From positions 29,642-93,641 of the forward strand of contig QHXN01000014.1 of assembly GCA_003222975.1 (NCBI GenBank): a stretch of 64,000 bases of DNA, given 5' to 3'. This document shows positions 1 to 7,488 of the stretch, piece after piece. The notes under the pieces were generated by a model. It saw only the letters and a list, made by a program, of their open reading frames with translations. It was not told the origin of the DNA and made no database searches. Each line of letters starts with the position of its first letter. Within the stretch, counting starts at the first letter, position 1. The stretch is from Acidobacteriota bacterium. Its GTDB lineage: Bacteria; Acidobacteriota; Blastocatellia; Pyrinomonadales; Pyrinomonadaceae. Both the position numbers and the translations under genes were made by a program.

Positions 1-437
1 TGCCGCCCGCGGCGCGAGCGCAGCAGGCCGACGAAGCCGAGCAGCAGCGCGCCGGGGCAGAAGATGATGCCGAGGTATGGGACGAGCGCATAGACGGCGA
101 AGGCGCGCGCCGTCGCCGTGACTCCGCTGATATTTCTCGGCGGCATAACCTCTCTTTTCACTCTCACGCGCACCGCCCCTCGCCGTCTGCGTTCGCCTCG
201 CAGCCCGCGCGCCGTCTTCGATTTACTCGCGGAGGACGGCACGCGCTCGAAGCTGTACGAGGCGCGAAGCGAGTCCGCCGGGAAGTAGTCCTCGTCGAGG
301 CCCCGCCCGCACGTCGAGCAGTAGCGCGCCGACGCGCGACGCGCGCGAGCGCCGCACGCGGGACACGCGGGTGATCGTGCGGCGAAAACATCTTCGCCGC
401 CATGCCCGAACCTCACACCGTCGCCTGAAGCGCTCAT
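1..437 (-). CDS. Zinc-ribbon membrane protein (partial, C-terminus beyond window)
   Basis: The ORF track misses this gene because it runs off the left edge. Reading the minus strand from the ATG at 437 gives an open frame of about 145 codons to base 1. It has a CPAC...CSTCG pair near residues 24-44, a double-Cys zinc-ribbon pattern, then an Arg/Lys-rich linker, then a hydrophobic segment (FAVYALVPYLGIIFCPGALL) that should cross the membrane. Zinc ribbon followed by a membrane helix is a common architecture for small bacterial membrane proteins of unknown role. No clear Shine-Dalgarno sequence precedes the ATG. The 79-aa ORF at 164-403 in another frame is its shadow. The function is unknown. 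Confidence 0.6.
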   Translation of the reverse strand, partial: MSASGDGVRFGHGGEDVFAARSPACPACGARARRASARYCSTCGRGLDEDYFPADSLRASYSFERVPSSASKSKTARGLRGERRRRGAVRVRVKREVMPPRNISGVTATARAFAVYALVPYLGIIFCPGALLLGFVGLLRSRRGR

Positions 438-498
438 TATTTTTGCCGCGTGCCCGTCGGTGATGCCGGGGCGATGATGACAGATTTCCGCGCGGCGC

Positions 499-1713
499 TC
501 AACGTCGGCGGCCCTTGCTGGCGGCCTTGCGGGAGATGCGGAAATCGAGGCGGTGCTGGTCTGCGAAGTCCTGTATGACGCGGAGGAAGTGCTCGCGGTC
601 GCGCGTGGTCATCACGGCGGCCTCGTCGGCGGTCTCGATGGCGTAAGGGTATCCGTTGCCGACGACGCACTCGGCGCGCACGGCGTCCAAGACCTCTTCG
701 AGGAGTCCGGCCTCGTGCACCCACACGGGTATGTCGAGCCGCGAAGGGTTGCCGTCCGCGGTGGTCTGCAAATAGACGAAGCCGACGAGTGGCGCGCCGC
801 GCTCGTCGAAAAAGCTCTCGGCGAGGCTGGCGCGCTGGCAGTGCCAGAAGATCGTGCGGTCGCCCCAGGCGTCGAGGAGCGGCGGGTGGCCTTCGTCGCG
901 GGCGCGCAGGAGCTGCGCGTCATAGACGCTGGTGCGCGGCGAGTCCGCGTGGAGGGCTTCGAGCAGATCGCGCAGGTCGGGCGCGTAGGACTGGTCAACG
1001 TAGCCGACGACCGGAACCTCCGTCTCGCGCGAGAGGCGTATCAGTTCCGAGAGCGCCGAGGCGTAGCGCTTCGAGAAGGTGACTTCGGCGTCCTTGCGCC
1101 GCGAAGAGAAGAGGAGCGTGTTATCGAAGAAGGCCAGGGGCACGCGCTCGCCGCGCGCCCGCCATCCGCGCCGCCTCTCCAAGAACTGGCAGACGGCCTT
1201 CGCCTCAAGCTCGAAGCGCCGCGCGCCGACGACCTGTTCGGGGCTTTCGTATGAGCGCTCGCCGCCGAGCAGTTGGTCGGGCGTGATGACCTCGAAGTGA
1301 ACGTCCTTGAGGTAGCGGCCTTCCGGCGCGTGCGGGTTCTCGAAGGAGGCGACCTGCACGGCGGCGACGGGCACGCTGGCCTCGCGTCCGGGGAAGACCT
1401 GGCTGCCGTCCGCCGCGAACGTCACGCGCCCGCGCAAGACTTCGAGCGCCCAGCGCCGTCCCTCCTCGTGCGAGCGCCACGCCGCGCCGAACGGGACGAC
1501 CACGCCCCGCGCGCGCTCCAACTCGTCCGAAGGGAAGCTCACGCGCGCCGCGACCGCGCCCGACTCGCGCCTCACCTCTGCGGCAGTCCGTCCGGCGAGC
1601 GCGCGCAACCGCCGCGCCGCCTCGCACACCTCTTCGCGCAGAGCGCGCCCGAAGGTGACGAACTCCTCGCGCCGCGCCTCAAGCGCGTTGACGACGTGCG
1701 TGCGGTAGAGCAT
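499..1713 (-). CDS. nurA: NurA-domain nuclease
   Basis: A 404-aa protein of the NurA family, the 5'-3' nuclease that works with the HerA hexameric translocase in end processing. The catalytic-domain start is visible as VTFAADGSQVFPGREA (the DGSQ Asp is the usual metal ligand), followed by a conserved GRYLKDVHFEV region, a central FFDNTLLF/VVGYVDQS section and a C-terminal YPYAIETADEAAV block typical of the family. The N-terminal 100 residues are helical and Arg-rich. No signal peptide is seen, so it is cytoplasmic. No HerA ATPase gene lies in this window; the partner may be encoded elsewhere. The large plus-strand ORF at 553-1254 is a shadow. The ATG at 1713 is the first in-frame start. Confidence 0.8.
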   Translation of the reverse strand: MLYRTHVVNALEARREEFVTFGRALREEVCEAARRLRALAGRTAAEVRRESGAVAARVSFPSDELERARGVVVPFGAAWRSHEEGRRWALEVLRGRVTFAADGSQVFPGREASVPVAAVQVASFENPHAPEGRYLKDVHFEVITPDQLLGGERSYESPEQVVGARRFELEAKAVCQFLERRRGWRARGERVPLAFFDNTLLFSSRRKDAEVTFSKRYASALSELIRLSRETEVPVVGYVDQSYAPDLRDLLEALHADSPRTSVYDAQLLRARDEGHPPLLDAWGDRTIFWHCQRASLAESFFDERGAPLVGFVYLQTTADGNPSRLDIPVWVHEAGLLEEVLDAVRAECVVGNGYPYAIETADEAAVMTTRDREHFLRVIQDFADQHRLDFRISRKAASKGRRR

Positions 1714-1717
1714 AAGA

Positions 1718-1814
1718 GCCGTGAATGGTAAACCGTAAACCGTGACAAGAAAAACCGCGAACGACGCGCCGTGAGCGATTACAACGTTCCATCTCTCTTG
1801 TCACGGTTTACGGT
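1718..1814. repeat. Palindromic intergenic repeat, CCGTGAA/CCGTAAA type, copy 1
   Basis: Bases 1732-1750 (accgtaaaccgtgacaaga) are the exact reverse complement of 1796-1814, a 19-bp stem around a 45-nt loop. The arms are built from short units of the form ccgtgaa/ccgtaaa. The same units recur in the larger palindrome at 2361-2468. The right arm overlaps the 3' end of the next gene: its stop codon (reverse complement of 1801-1803) lies inside the repeat. It could act as a terminator or be a dispersed REP-like element. Confidence 0.75.
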
Positions 1815-2340
1815 TCACGGTTTTCGGCTTTTCCCCTCTCTGGATGCGCGCGAGCTGCTGCTCGGAGTAGGCGTAGCGCGTCGTCTTGAGGCGGCTGCCG
1901 ACGAAGGTATAAACGACGCCCTCCTTCTCGTTCGTGAAGACCTCGACCTCGCCTTTGGCGTCACGCTTGAACGCGGAGTTTTTGACGAGGTTCATTGATT
2001 CCGGCGTGTCGGTGGCGTTGTTGTGCGAGAGGACGATCTGCAAGATCGTGCCTTCGAGGGCGGGCGAGAGATGCTTGGTAGCGACGAACTTCGGCGTGAC
2101 GAAGAAGACCGTGACCGAGCCGCCCGACACGTTGAACCGCATCGTCCCGTCCTCCGCCAAACGATCCGAGACGGGCGCTCCGAGCACGCGCTCCACGTCT
2201 GCGCGCTTCGACACGAACGGCTCAAGCCCCTTCCAGCTCGCCGCGCGCGCCCCTCCTGCCGACAGCAGCAGGGACGCGACGGCGGCGAGAACCACTGCGG
2301 CGCTCCGCGCCTTCGCGCGAGAAAAATGTGTGTTCCTCAT
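1801..2340 (-). CDS. Small secreted protein of unknown function
   Basis: The ORF track starts at 2385, but its first 15 codons are repeat sequence. The better start is the ATG at 2340, giving 179 aa with a clear signal peptide (basic start, then AVVLAAVASLLLSAGGARA, cleavage near A-A-S). The mature part is about 140 residues with no motif I recognise; it mentions FVSKRADVERVLGAP and an FEVVY-like sheet, a layout often seen in short exported lipocalin-like or SmpA-like folds, but I do not assign one. The last codons (KTVNRKP-stop) are supplied by the intergenic palindrome, so the present C-terminus may be the product of repeat insertion. It lies between NurA and a TPR gene on the same strand. 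Confidence 0.6.
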   Translation of the reverse strand: MRNTHFSRAKARSAAVVLAAVASLLLSAGGARAASWKGLEPFVSKRADVERVLGAPVSDRLAEDGTMRFNVSGGSVTVFFVTPKFVATKHLSPALEGTILQIVLSHNNATDTPESMNLVKNSAFKRDAKGEVEVFTNEKEGVVYTFVGSRLKTTRYAYSEQQLARIQRGEKPKTVNRKP

Positions 2341-2360
2341 GCGAGCGATGCTAGCGCAAA

Positions 2361-2468
2361 AGCCGTGAGCCGTAAACCGTGGCAAAGCCGTGAACCGTAA
2401 ACCGTGAACCGTGACAAGAAGAACGAGCGCCTTCTCTTGTCACGGTTCACGGTTTACGGTTCACGGCT
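2361..2468. repeat. Palindromic intergenic repeat, copy 2, 34-bp perfect stem
   Basis: Bases 2386-2419 are the exact reverse complement of 2435-2468, a 34-bp stem with a 15-nt loop. Each arm is a string of ccgtgaa/ccgtaaa units ending in gtgacaaga. A further degenerate copy (agccgtgagccgtaaaccg) sits at 2361-2379. The element starts three bases beyond the TPR gene's stop codon and may serve as its terminator. It shares its core with the repeat at 1718-1814. Confidence 0.8.
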
Positions 2469-2470
2469 CT

Positions 2471-3700
2471 TTACTGTTTCGCGAACGGGCGGACGCGGTC
2501 GGCGGACTCTTTGAAGTAGGCGTCCGTGGGCGCGAGCTGCTGGCCCTTCTCGTAGGCGGCGAGCGCCTTGGCGTACTGCTTGTTTGATTCGTAGGAGAAG
2601 CCGAGCAGTCGGTAGATGTCGGCGTTGTCGGGCGACTTCGTGGCCGCCTGTTCAAGCGCGGCGACGGCCTTCGGGTAGTTCTTGGCCTGAACCTCGGCGA
2701 AGCCGAGGAGGTAGAAGGTCTCGTCGGGCGCTTGCGGCGAGGCGGCGGCGCGCTCAAGGGCGGCGGCGGCGCGCACGTACTGCTTGGCGAAGATGAGCGC
2801 CTGCCCCTGAAGGGCGGCGGTGCGCTCGTCGTTGCGCAGGCGCGCGAGTGAGTCGCTGGCGCGGACGGCTGAGAGGAAGTCGGCGTCGGCGGCTGCGCCC
2901 GCCGCGGCGCGACCGCGATACATGTAGGCCTGCGTCAGGAGTTCCCAGGCCTGCGCGTAGGACGGGTCGGCGAGCGTGGCGCGGTTGAGCATGTTGATGG
3001 AAGTCGTGTAGTCGTTGCGCGCGAAGGCCATCTGGCCGAGGTAGAGGAGCGCGAGCCTGTTCTTCGGGTCAACCTTCAGAACCTCGTTGAAGGAGCGCTC
3101 GGCGTCCTCCGTCTTCTTCAGGTTCATCTCGGCGACGCCGCGGTAGGAGAGAGTCGCCGCGTCGGGCTTCGCGTCCTTGCGCGTCGTCTCAGCGACGAGG
3201 AGCGGCAGCGCCTGCTCGTAGTTGCCCGCGAAGAAGTAGGCTTCGGCGAGCGCGTCTTCGGTGTGCGGGTCGGGCTTGGCGTCGGCGCGTTGCAGGTCGC
3301 GCGCGCGCCGCAAGTCGTCGGCGGCATCGGGGTAGCGCTTCAGCCCGATCTCGGCGAAGCCGGCGAGCTTCCAGGCCTCGGAGTTCTTCGGGTCGGCGGC
3401 GGCAATCTCCTTCGCCTCCTTGAGCGCCGCGTCGTACTGCTTCTGCTGGAAGAGCGAGAAGGCGTGCGCCGTCGAGCCTGCGGCGGGCTGCGCGGAGGTG
3501 TCGGCGGGCCGGGCCGTGCGCGCCGAAGTCGTTGGCGTCGTCGCCGCGTTGCTCGCGTCGGTGGTCGGCTGCACGGGCGTCACGCGCCGCGGGCGCGTCG
3601 CGCCGGACTGCGCGGAGGCGAGCGAAGCGCCGAGCAGGGTCGAGGCGACGGAGGCGGTCAGGACGGCGTTTAGTCTCTTCATGGAAAGGAAGTTTTTCAT
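2471..3700 (-). CDS. Exported tetratricopeptide-repeat protein
   Basis: A 409-aa protein with a signal peptide (LNAVLTASVASTLLGASLASAQ) followed by a Thr/Pro/Ala-rich spacer to about residue 75, then TPR-type helical repeats to the C-terminus. Repeat signatures include SFNEVLKVDPKNRLALLYLG, ALEQAATKSPDNADIYRLLG and ALAAYEKGQQLAPTDAYF. TPR proteins are protein-protein scaffolds; this one should act in the periplasm or at the outer membrane. The start could be ATG 3700 or ATG 3682; neither has a good Shine-Dalgarno sequence. It ends in a long palindrome that probably terminates transcription. Its partner is not evident from the neighbours. Confidence 0.8.
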   Translation of the reverse strand: MKNFLSMKRLNAVLTASVASTLLGASLASAQSGATRPRRVTPVQPTTDASNAATTPTTSARTARPADTSAQPAAGSTAHAFSLFQQKQYDAALKEAKEIAAADPKNSEAWKLAGFAEIGLKRYPDAADDLRRARDLQRADAKPDPHTEDALAEAYFFAGNYEQALPLLVAETTRKDAKPDAATLSYRGVAEMNLKKTEDAERSFNEVLKVDPKNRLALLYLGQMAFARNDYTTSINMLNRATLADPSYAQAWELLTQAYMYRGRAAAGAAADADFLSAVRASDSLARLRNDERTAALQGQALIFAKQYVRAAAALERAAASPQAPDETFYLLGFAEVQAKNYPKAVAALEQAATKSPDNADIYRLLGFSYESNKQYAKALAAYEKGQQLAPTDAYFKESADRVRPFAKQ

Positions 3701-3990
3701 AGGCCGGGGCCGTTTTCAACTCGGTACGGACGTAGCGGGAGAGGGTACTCATCGGATGCCTCGCGCGCCGGGCGGGTTCGCCGAAAAACCTTGTCGCGAA
3801 TTTGGCCCACTCAGGCCGGCCCGGAATAAGATTCACGTTGTAACGACTGTAGTCGTGTGATAAAGTCTGCCCGCTTTAGTTCATAAGCCTTACCCCTTCT
3901 ACGAGACGAGCACACACCGCGGAGGCGCGTTCGCACGAGTCCCGTCTCCGTCGCGATTTTTCATCAGCCGACACTTTCGGAGGTGCGCCA

Positions 3991-5520
3991 ATGCCCAGCG
4001 TCAACCAGCTCTCTAAAATCCAGCACGTCGTCGTCCTCATGCTGGAAAACCGATCCTTCGACCACATGCTCGGATTCCTCTACGCCGACCAGGGGAACAA
4101 GTCGCCCGCCGGCCAGCCCTTCGAGGGCCTCACCGGCAAGGAGTCCAACCCGGACGCCAACGGCAAGCCCGTTCCCGTCTTCAAGATCAAGGCCACCGAC
4201 CAGAACGCTTATTTCATGCCGGGCGCAGACCCCGGCGAGGGCTACGCCGCCACCAACTCCGAACTCTTCGGCAGCACAGACGCACCCGTGCCGCCCGTCC
4301 CGATCAACCAGGGCTTCGTCAAGGACTTCGCCTACACGCTCGGCTGGCAGGCGAAGAAGAAATGGTCAATCCTTCCCGGCACAGTGCCGCAGAACATCAT
4401 GGGCATCTTCACGCCCCAGATGCTGCCCGTGCTTTCGGGACTCGCGCGCGGCTACGCCGTCTGCGACCACTGGTACAGCCCCGCGCCGACCGAGACTCTG
4501 CCCAATCGCGCCTACGCTAACGCCGGCACCAGCCAGGGCCACATGAACGACAGCACCAAGTCTTTCACCGTGCAAAGCATCTTCGGCCTGATGAGCCAGC
4601 ACAGCGTGAGTTGGGCGATCTACGGCTACACCTCGAAGCCGCTCACGCGCCTTAACTTCCCCGACACTACGTCAGCGCCCAATTCGCACTTCGGCGTCTT
4701 CAAGGACTTTCAGGCCGCCGCCGCCTCGGGGACGCTCCCCGCCTACACCTTCCTTGAGCCGGACTGGGGTTCGACCGGCAACAGCCAGCACCCCAACTAC
4801 GATGTCGCCCTCGGCGAGCAACTCATCCACGACGTTTACTACGCCCTGCGCAAAGGCAAGGGCTGGAACCAGACTCTGCTCATCGTCACCTACGACGAGC
4901 ACGGCGGGTGCTACGACCACGTCCCGCCGCCGCAGGGCGCGGTGCCGCCCGACAACTGCCAGGGCGAGTACGGCTTCGACTTCCGACGCTTCGGCGTCCG
5001 CGTCCCCGCAGTCCTCGTCTCGCCCCTCATCGCGCCCGGCACGGTCTTCCGCGTCCCCAACGGGACGACGCCGCTCGACCACACCTCGATCCTCAAGACC
5101 GTGGAGAAGCGCTGGGGCCTGCCCGCACTCACCGCGCGCGACGCCGCCGCGCCCGACATCGGGGGCGTGCTCACGCTCGCCACCCCGCGCACCGACGACC
5201 CGCTCAAAGGCGTGGTCGTCCCCAAGCCGAGCGGCAAAGACCCGGCCAAGGGCATGCCCTCTCACCTGGAGCAGGTGCACGCCGAACTCGCGGCGCAGTT
5301 GCCGGTCAAGGACAAGGAGGGGAACGCGCCCCCCGCCGAGTCGCCCAAGCTGCAAACGAGCGCCGACTACAAAGCCTTCATCAAGTCGCGCACCGAGGCG
5401 TGGGACGCGCACCGCCTGTCGTTGGCGGCGGTTGACGGGCAGGTCGTGAAGCCGGTCGCGGCGAAAAAGGGTAGGGCGAAGTCCAAGTCGAAGCCGAAGA
5501 CAAAGGCGAAGAAAAAATAG
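3991..5520 (+). CDS. Phospholipase C / acid phosphatase-type phosphoesterase
   Basis: A 509-aa member of the phosphoesterase family that includes bacterial phospholipase C and AcpA acid phosphatase (alkaline phosphatase superfamily). The family signature opens the protein: HVVVLMLENRSFDHMLGFLY, where the ENRSFDH stretch carries metal ligands and the nucleophile region. Downstream are PNRAYANAGTSQGH, LLIVTYDEHGGCYDHV and RVPAVLVSPLI...LDHTSILKTVEKRW, all family blocks. Unlike many homologues no signal or Tat peptide precedes the domain, so it may be cytoplasmic or use another route. The C-terminus is a Lys-rich tail. GGAGGTG lies upstream of the ATG. The substrate (phospholipid or another phosphomonoester/diester) cannot be told from sequence. 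Confidence 0.88.
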   Translation: MPSVNQLSKIQHVVVLMLENRSFDHMLGFLYADQGNKSPAGQPFEGLTGKESNPDANGKPVPVFKIKATDQNAYFMPGADPGEGYAATNSELFGSTDAPVPPVPINQGFVKDFAYTLGWQAKKKWSILPGTVPQNIMGIFTPQMLPVLSGLARGYAVCDHWYSPAPTETLPNRAYANAGTSQGHMNDSTKSFTVQSIFGLMSQHSVSWAIYGYTSKPLTRLNFPDTTSAPNSHFGVFKDFQAAAASGTLPAYTFLEPDWGSTGNSQHPNYDVALGEQLIHDVYYALRKGKGWNQTLLIVTYDEHGGCYDHVPPPQGAVPPDNCQGEYGFDFRRFGVRVPAVLVSPLIAPGTVFRVPNGTTPLDHTSILKTVEKRWGLPALTARDAAAPDIGGVLTLATPRTDDPLKGVVVPKPSGKDPAKGMPSHLEQVHAELAAQLPVKDKEGNAPPAESPKLQTSADYKAFIKSRTEAWDAHRLSLAAVDGQVVKPVAAKKGRAKSKSKPKTKAKKK

Positions 5521-5797
5521 CGGCGGGAGCCAGTGGGGAGACCGCAAGCATCTGCGAACGCCGCCGCGTCGCGAGTTAACGAGAGCGCCCGGCGAGTGAG
5601 CGTCGGCTTCTCGTGGCTCCCGTCTCTCTCGCTTGCCGACGTTCTCGAACCGGCGGCACGTCGCGCTCCACGCTTTCTCGAAATCAGTTTGCGTCGGGAA
5701 CAAAAGCAGCCTCGCACATTCGCCCGCATCGTTCATCATCGAGACGGTCAACGGAACCGTCTGCCGCGTCGCACCACGAATAACCAAGGAGAAGACT

Positions 5798-7336
5798 ATG
5801 TCCCACCCACGTAAGACCGTCGCAGTTCTCCAGCGCGCGCTACTCTGCATGGCCCTCTTATTGCTCGGCTTCTTCTTGGCCGCGCGCTACGTCGGCGGGC
5901 CGAGGCGGAGCAGCGCCCACGCCGCGTCGTCGCCGCCGGGCTTCGTCCAGGCGAAGTCCGGCCCGCAGCCGCCGTTCCCCAACGCCAACCCTCTGTTCAT
6001 CCCGCCGGCGGCCATCTACGGCGGGCCGCTCTTCGTGCTCAGCCAGGACTATCCCAGACAGATGCCCGGCCCGCAGAGCCGCCCCGCCTTCCTCTCCTCT
6101 GACTTCAAGGCGGACTGGAAGGCTTACATGATGAAGGTGCGCGACTATTGCTTCGAGGGCAACACCGACGTTGACTTCCGCGTCGAGCACAACAAGGTGC
6201 GCGCCTGGTTCCACATGCCCTGGCAGGACTACGGCCCTTCGGGGCGCGAAGGCATCCACGGGCTGACCAAAGAGGCGCAGGTGCAAAAGCAGCAACTAGC
6301 CTCGTCGCAAACTTACGTCAACGGGCAGACCTACGCCGTCGGCTTCTTCAACGACCTCGGCGGCTACACCATCGGGCAGGTCTGGGCCGACCACTTCGAC
6401 CCCGACCCTTCAAAGAGCAGCCGTCCCAACGGCTTCCCCGTCGGCACGGTCATCTTCAAACTGCTCTTCGTTGACGTGCCGACCAATCAGGTGTCGAGCC
6501 TCGCCAACCCGAAAGAGTGGCAGGCATACGTTGACCCTTGCTACAAGGCCCCGTGCAGCCCGCCCGCATCCGACGACCGCGTCCTCAAGCAGATGGCGCT
6601 CATCCAGATGGACATCGCGGTGCGTACCGACGACCCGCACGCGCCGACGGGCTGGCTCTTCGGCACCTTCCAGTACAACGGCGCGCTCAACCGACCGAAC
6701 CCCTGGGAGAACCTCGTCCCCGTCGGCCTGATGTGGGGCAACGACCCGACCGTCAAAGACGACACGCACACGCAGAGGAGCTTCACGACGCCGCCCGACA
6801 AGACCAATTTCAACGACAAGCTTCAGGAGTCCGCCATCAACCACGACGCGGAACTCCCGCCCACGCACCTCGGCTGGAACGGGCGGCTGAACGGGCCGGT
6901 TGATAACCCCGTAAGCTCCTGCATGAGCTGCCACATGACGGCGCAGGTTCCGAGCGATGCGCCGCTCAACCCGTCCTTCCAGTCCGCCATCCCCTACAGG
7001 TACACGCCCACGGGGAACGCCTACTGGATGCGCTGGTTCCAGAACATCAACTGCGCCGTGCCCTTCGGCAACTACCTCGCGGGCGGCGTGCCCGAAAAGG
7101 GCTTGAACACGCTCTCGACGGATTTCAGCCTGCAACTCTCCATCTCGATCACGAACTTCTGCACCGTCTATCCGGAAAATTGCGGCGGGACTACCAACGA
7201 AACGAACAGCGCGACGGCGAAGTCCGCCAGAATTCTCGCCGCGCCGCGCAACCGAAGCCACGTGCCGAGCGCGAACGGTCACGTCGTCCAACCTATCGTC
7301 CGCGACGTGCCGGAGGCGCACCCGCACCCGAAATAA
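5798..7336 (+). CDS. Exported CxxCH protein, unknown function
   Basis: The ORF track starts at 5633, but the ATG at 5798 has an AAGGAG seven bases upstream and opens directly onto a signal anchor (LLCMALLLLGFFLAARYVGG), giving 512 aa. The mature part has a single haem-c-type motif CMSCHMTAQ near residue 379 (NPVSSCMSCH), preceded by a long Pro/Gly/Trp-rich region. The layout resembles the haem lipoprotein at 9770-11194: long N-terminal domain of similar flavour, then one late CxxCH. A role in periplasmic electron transfer or as a redox partner is plausible. It is convergent with the GMC dehydrogenase operon across a strong hairpin. I do not recognise a named family. Confidence 0.7.
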   Translation: MSHPRKTVAVLQRALLCMALLLLGFFLAARYVGGPRRSSAHAASSPPGFVQAKSGPQPPFPNANPLFIPPAAIYGGPLFVLSQDYPRQMPGPQSRPAFLSSDFKADWKAYMMKVRDYCFEGNTDVDFRVEHNKVRAWFHMPWQDYGPSGREGIHGLTKEAQVQKQQLASSQTYVNGQTYAVGFFNDLGGYTIGQVWADHFDPDPSKSSRPNGFPVGTVIFKLLFVDVPTNQVSSLANPKEWQAYVDPCYKAPCSPPASDDRVLKQMALIQMDIAVRTDDPHAPTGWLFGTFQYNGALNRPNPWENLVPVGLMWGNDPTVKDDTHTQRSFTTPPDKTNFNDKLQESAINHDAELPPTHLGWNGRLNGPVDNPVSSCMSCHMTAQVPSDAPLNPSFQSAIPYRYTPTGNAYWMRWFQNINCAVPFGNYLAGGVPEKGLNTLSTDFSLQLSISITNFCTVYPENCGGTTNETNSATAKSARILAAPRNRSHVPSANGHVVQPIVRDVPEAHPHPK

Positions 7337-7382
7337 ACCGTCCCACACTTCGGGTTGACTGCTCATCGCCGCCCCGAACGAA

Positions 7383-7431
7383 ACTATCGGCCCGGCCCGT
7401 TCATGCTATGTGAACAGGCCGGGCCGATAGT
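7383..7431. terminator. Bidirectional terminator hairpin
   Basis: Bases 7383-7403 and 7411-7431 form a 21-bp stem (actatcggcccggcc arm) with one mismatch and a 7-nt loop. It sits between the convergent genes ending at 7336 and 7489, where a shared terminator is expected. Only a short T-containing run follows. Confidence 0.8.
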
Positions 7432-7488
7432 CTTACTGGTCTCATCGCTAATGGCTCACTATGCACGTGGCCGTGTGCTCACCCGGTC

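Noticed and set aside
164-403. 79-aa minus-strand ORF
   Set aside because: It overlaps, in another frame, the zinc-ribbon membrane protein, whose Cys pattern and hydrophobic helix are real protein features.
553-1254. 233-aa plus-strand ORF
   Set aside because: It is the antisense shadow of nurA, with Arg/Val-rich composition typical of reverse reading of GC-rich genes.
4672-5850. 392-aa minus-strand ORF
   Set aside because: Antisense to the phosphoesterase, with low-complexity Arg/Gly/Val composition and no domain.
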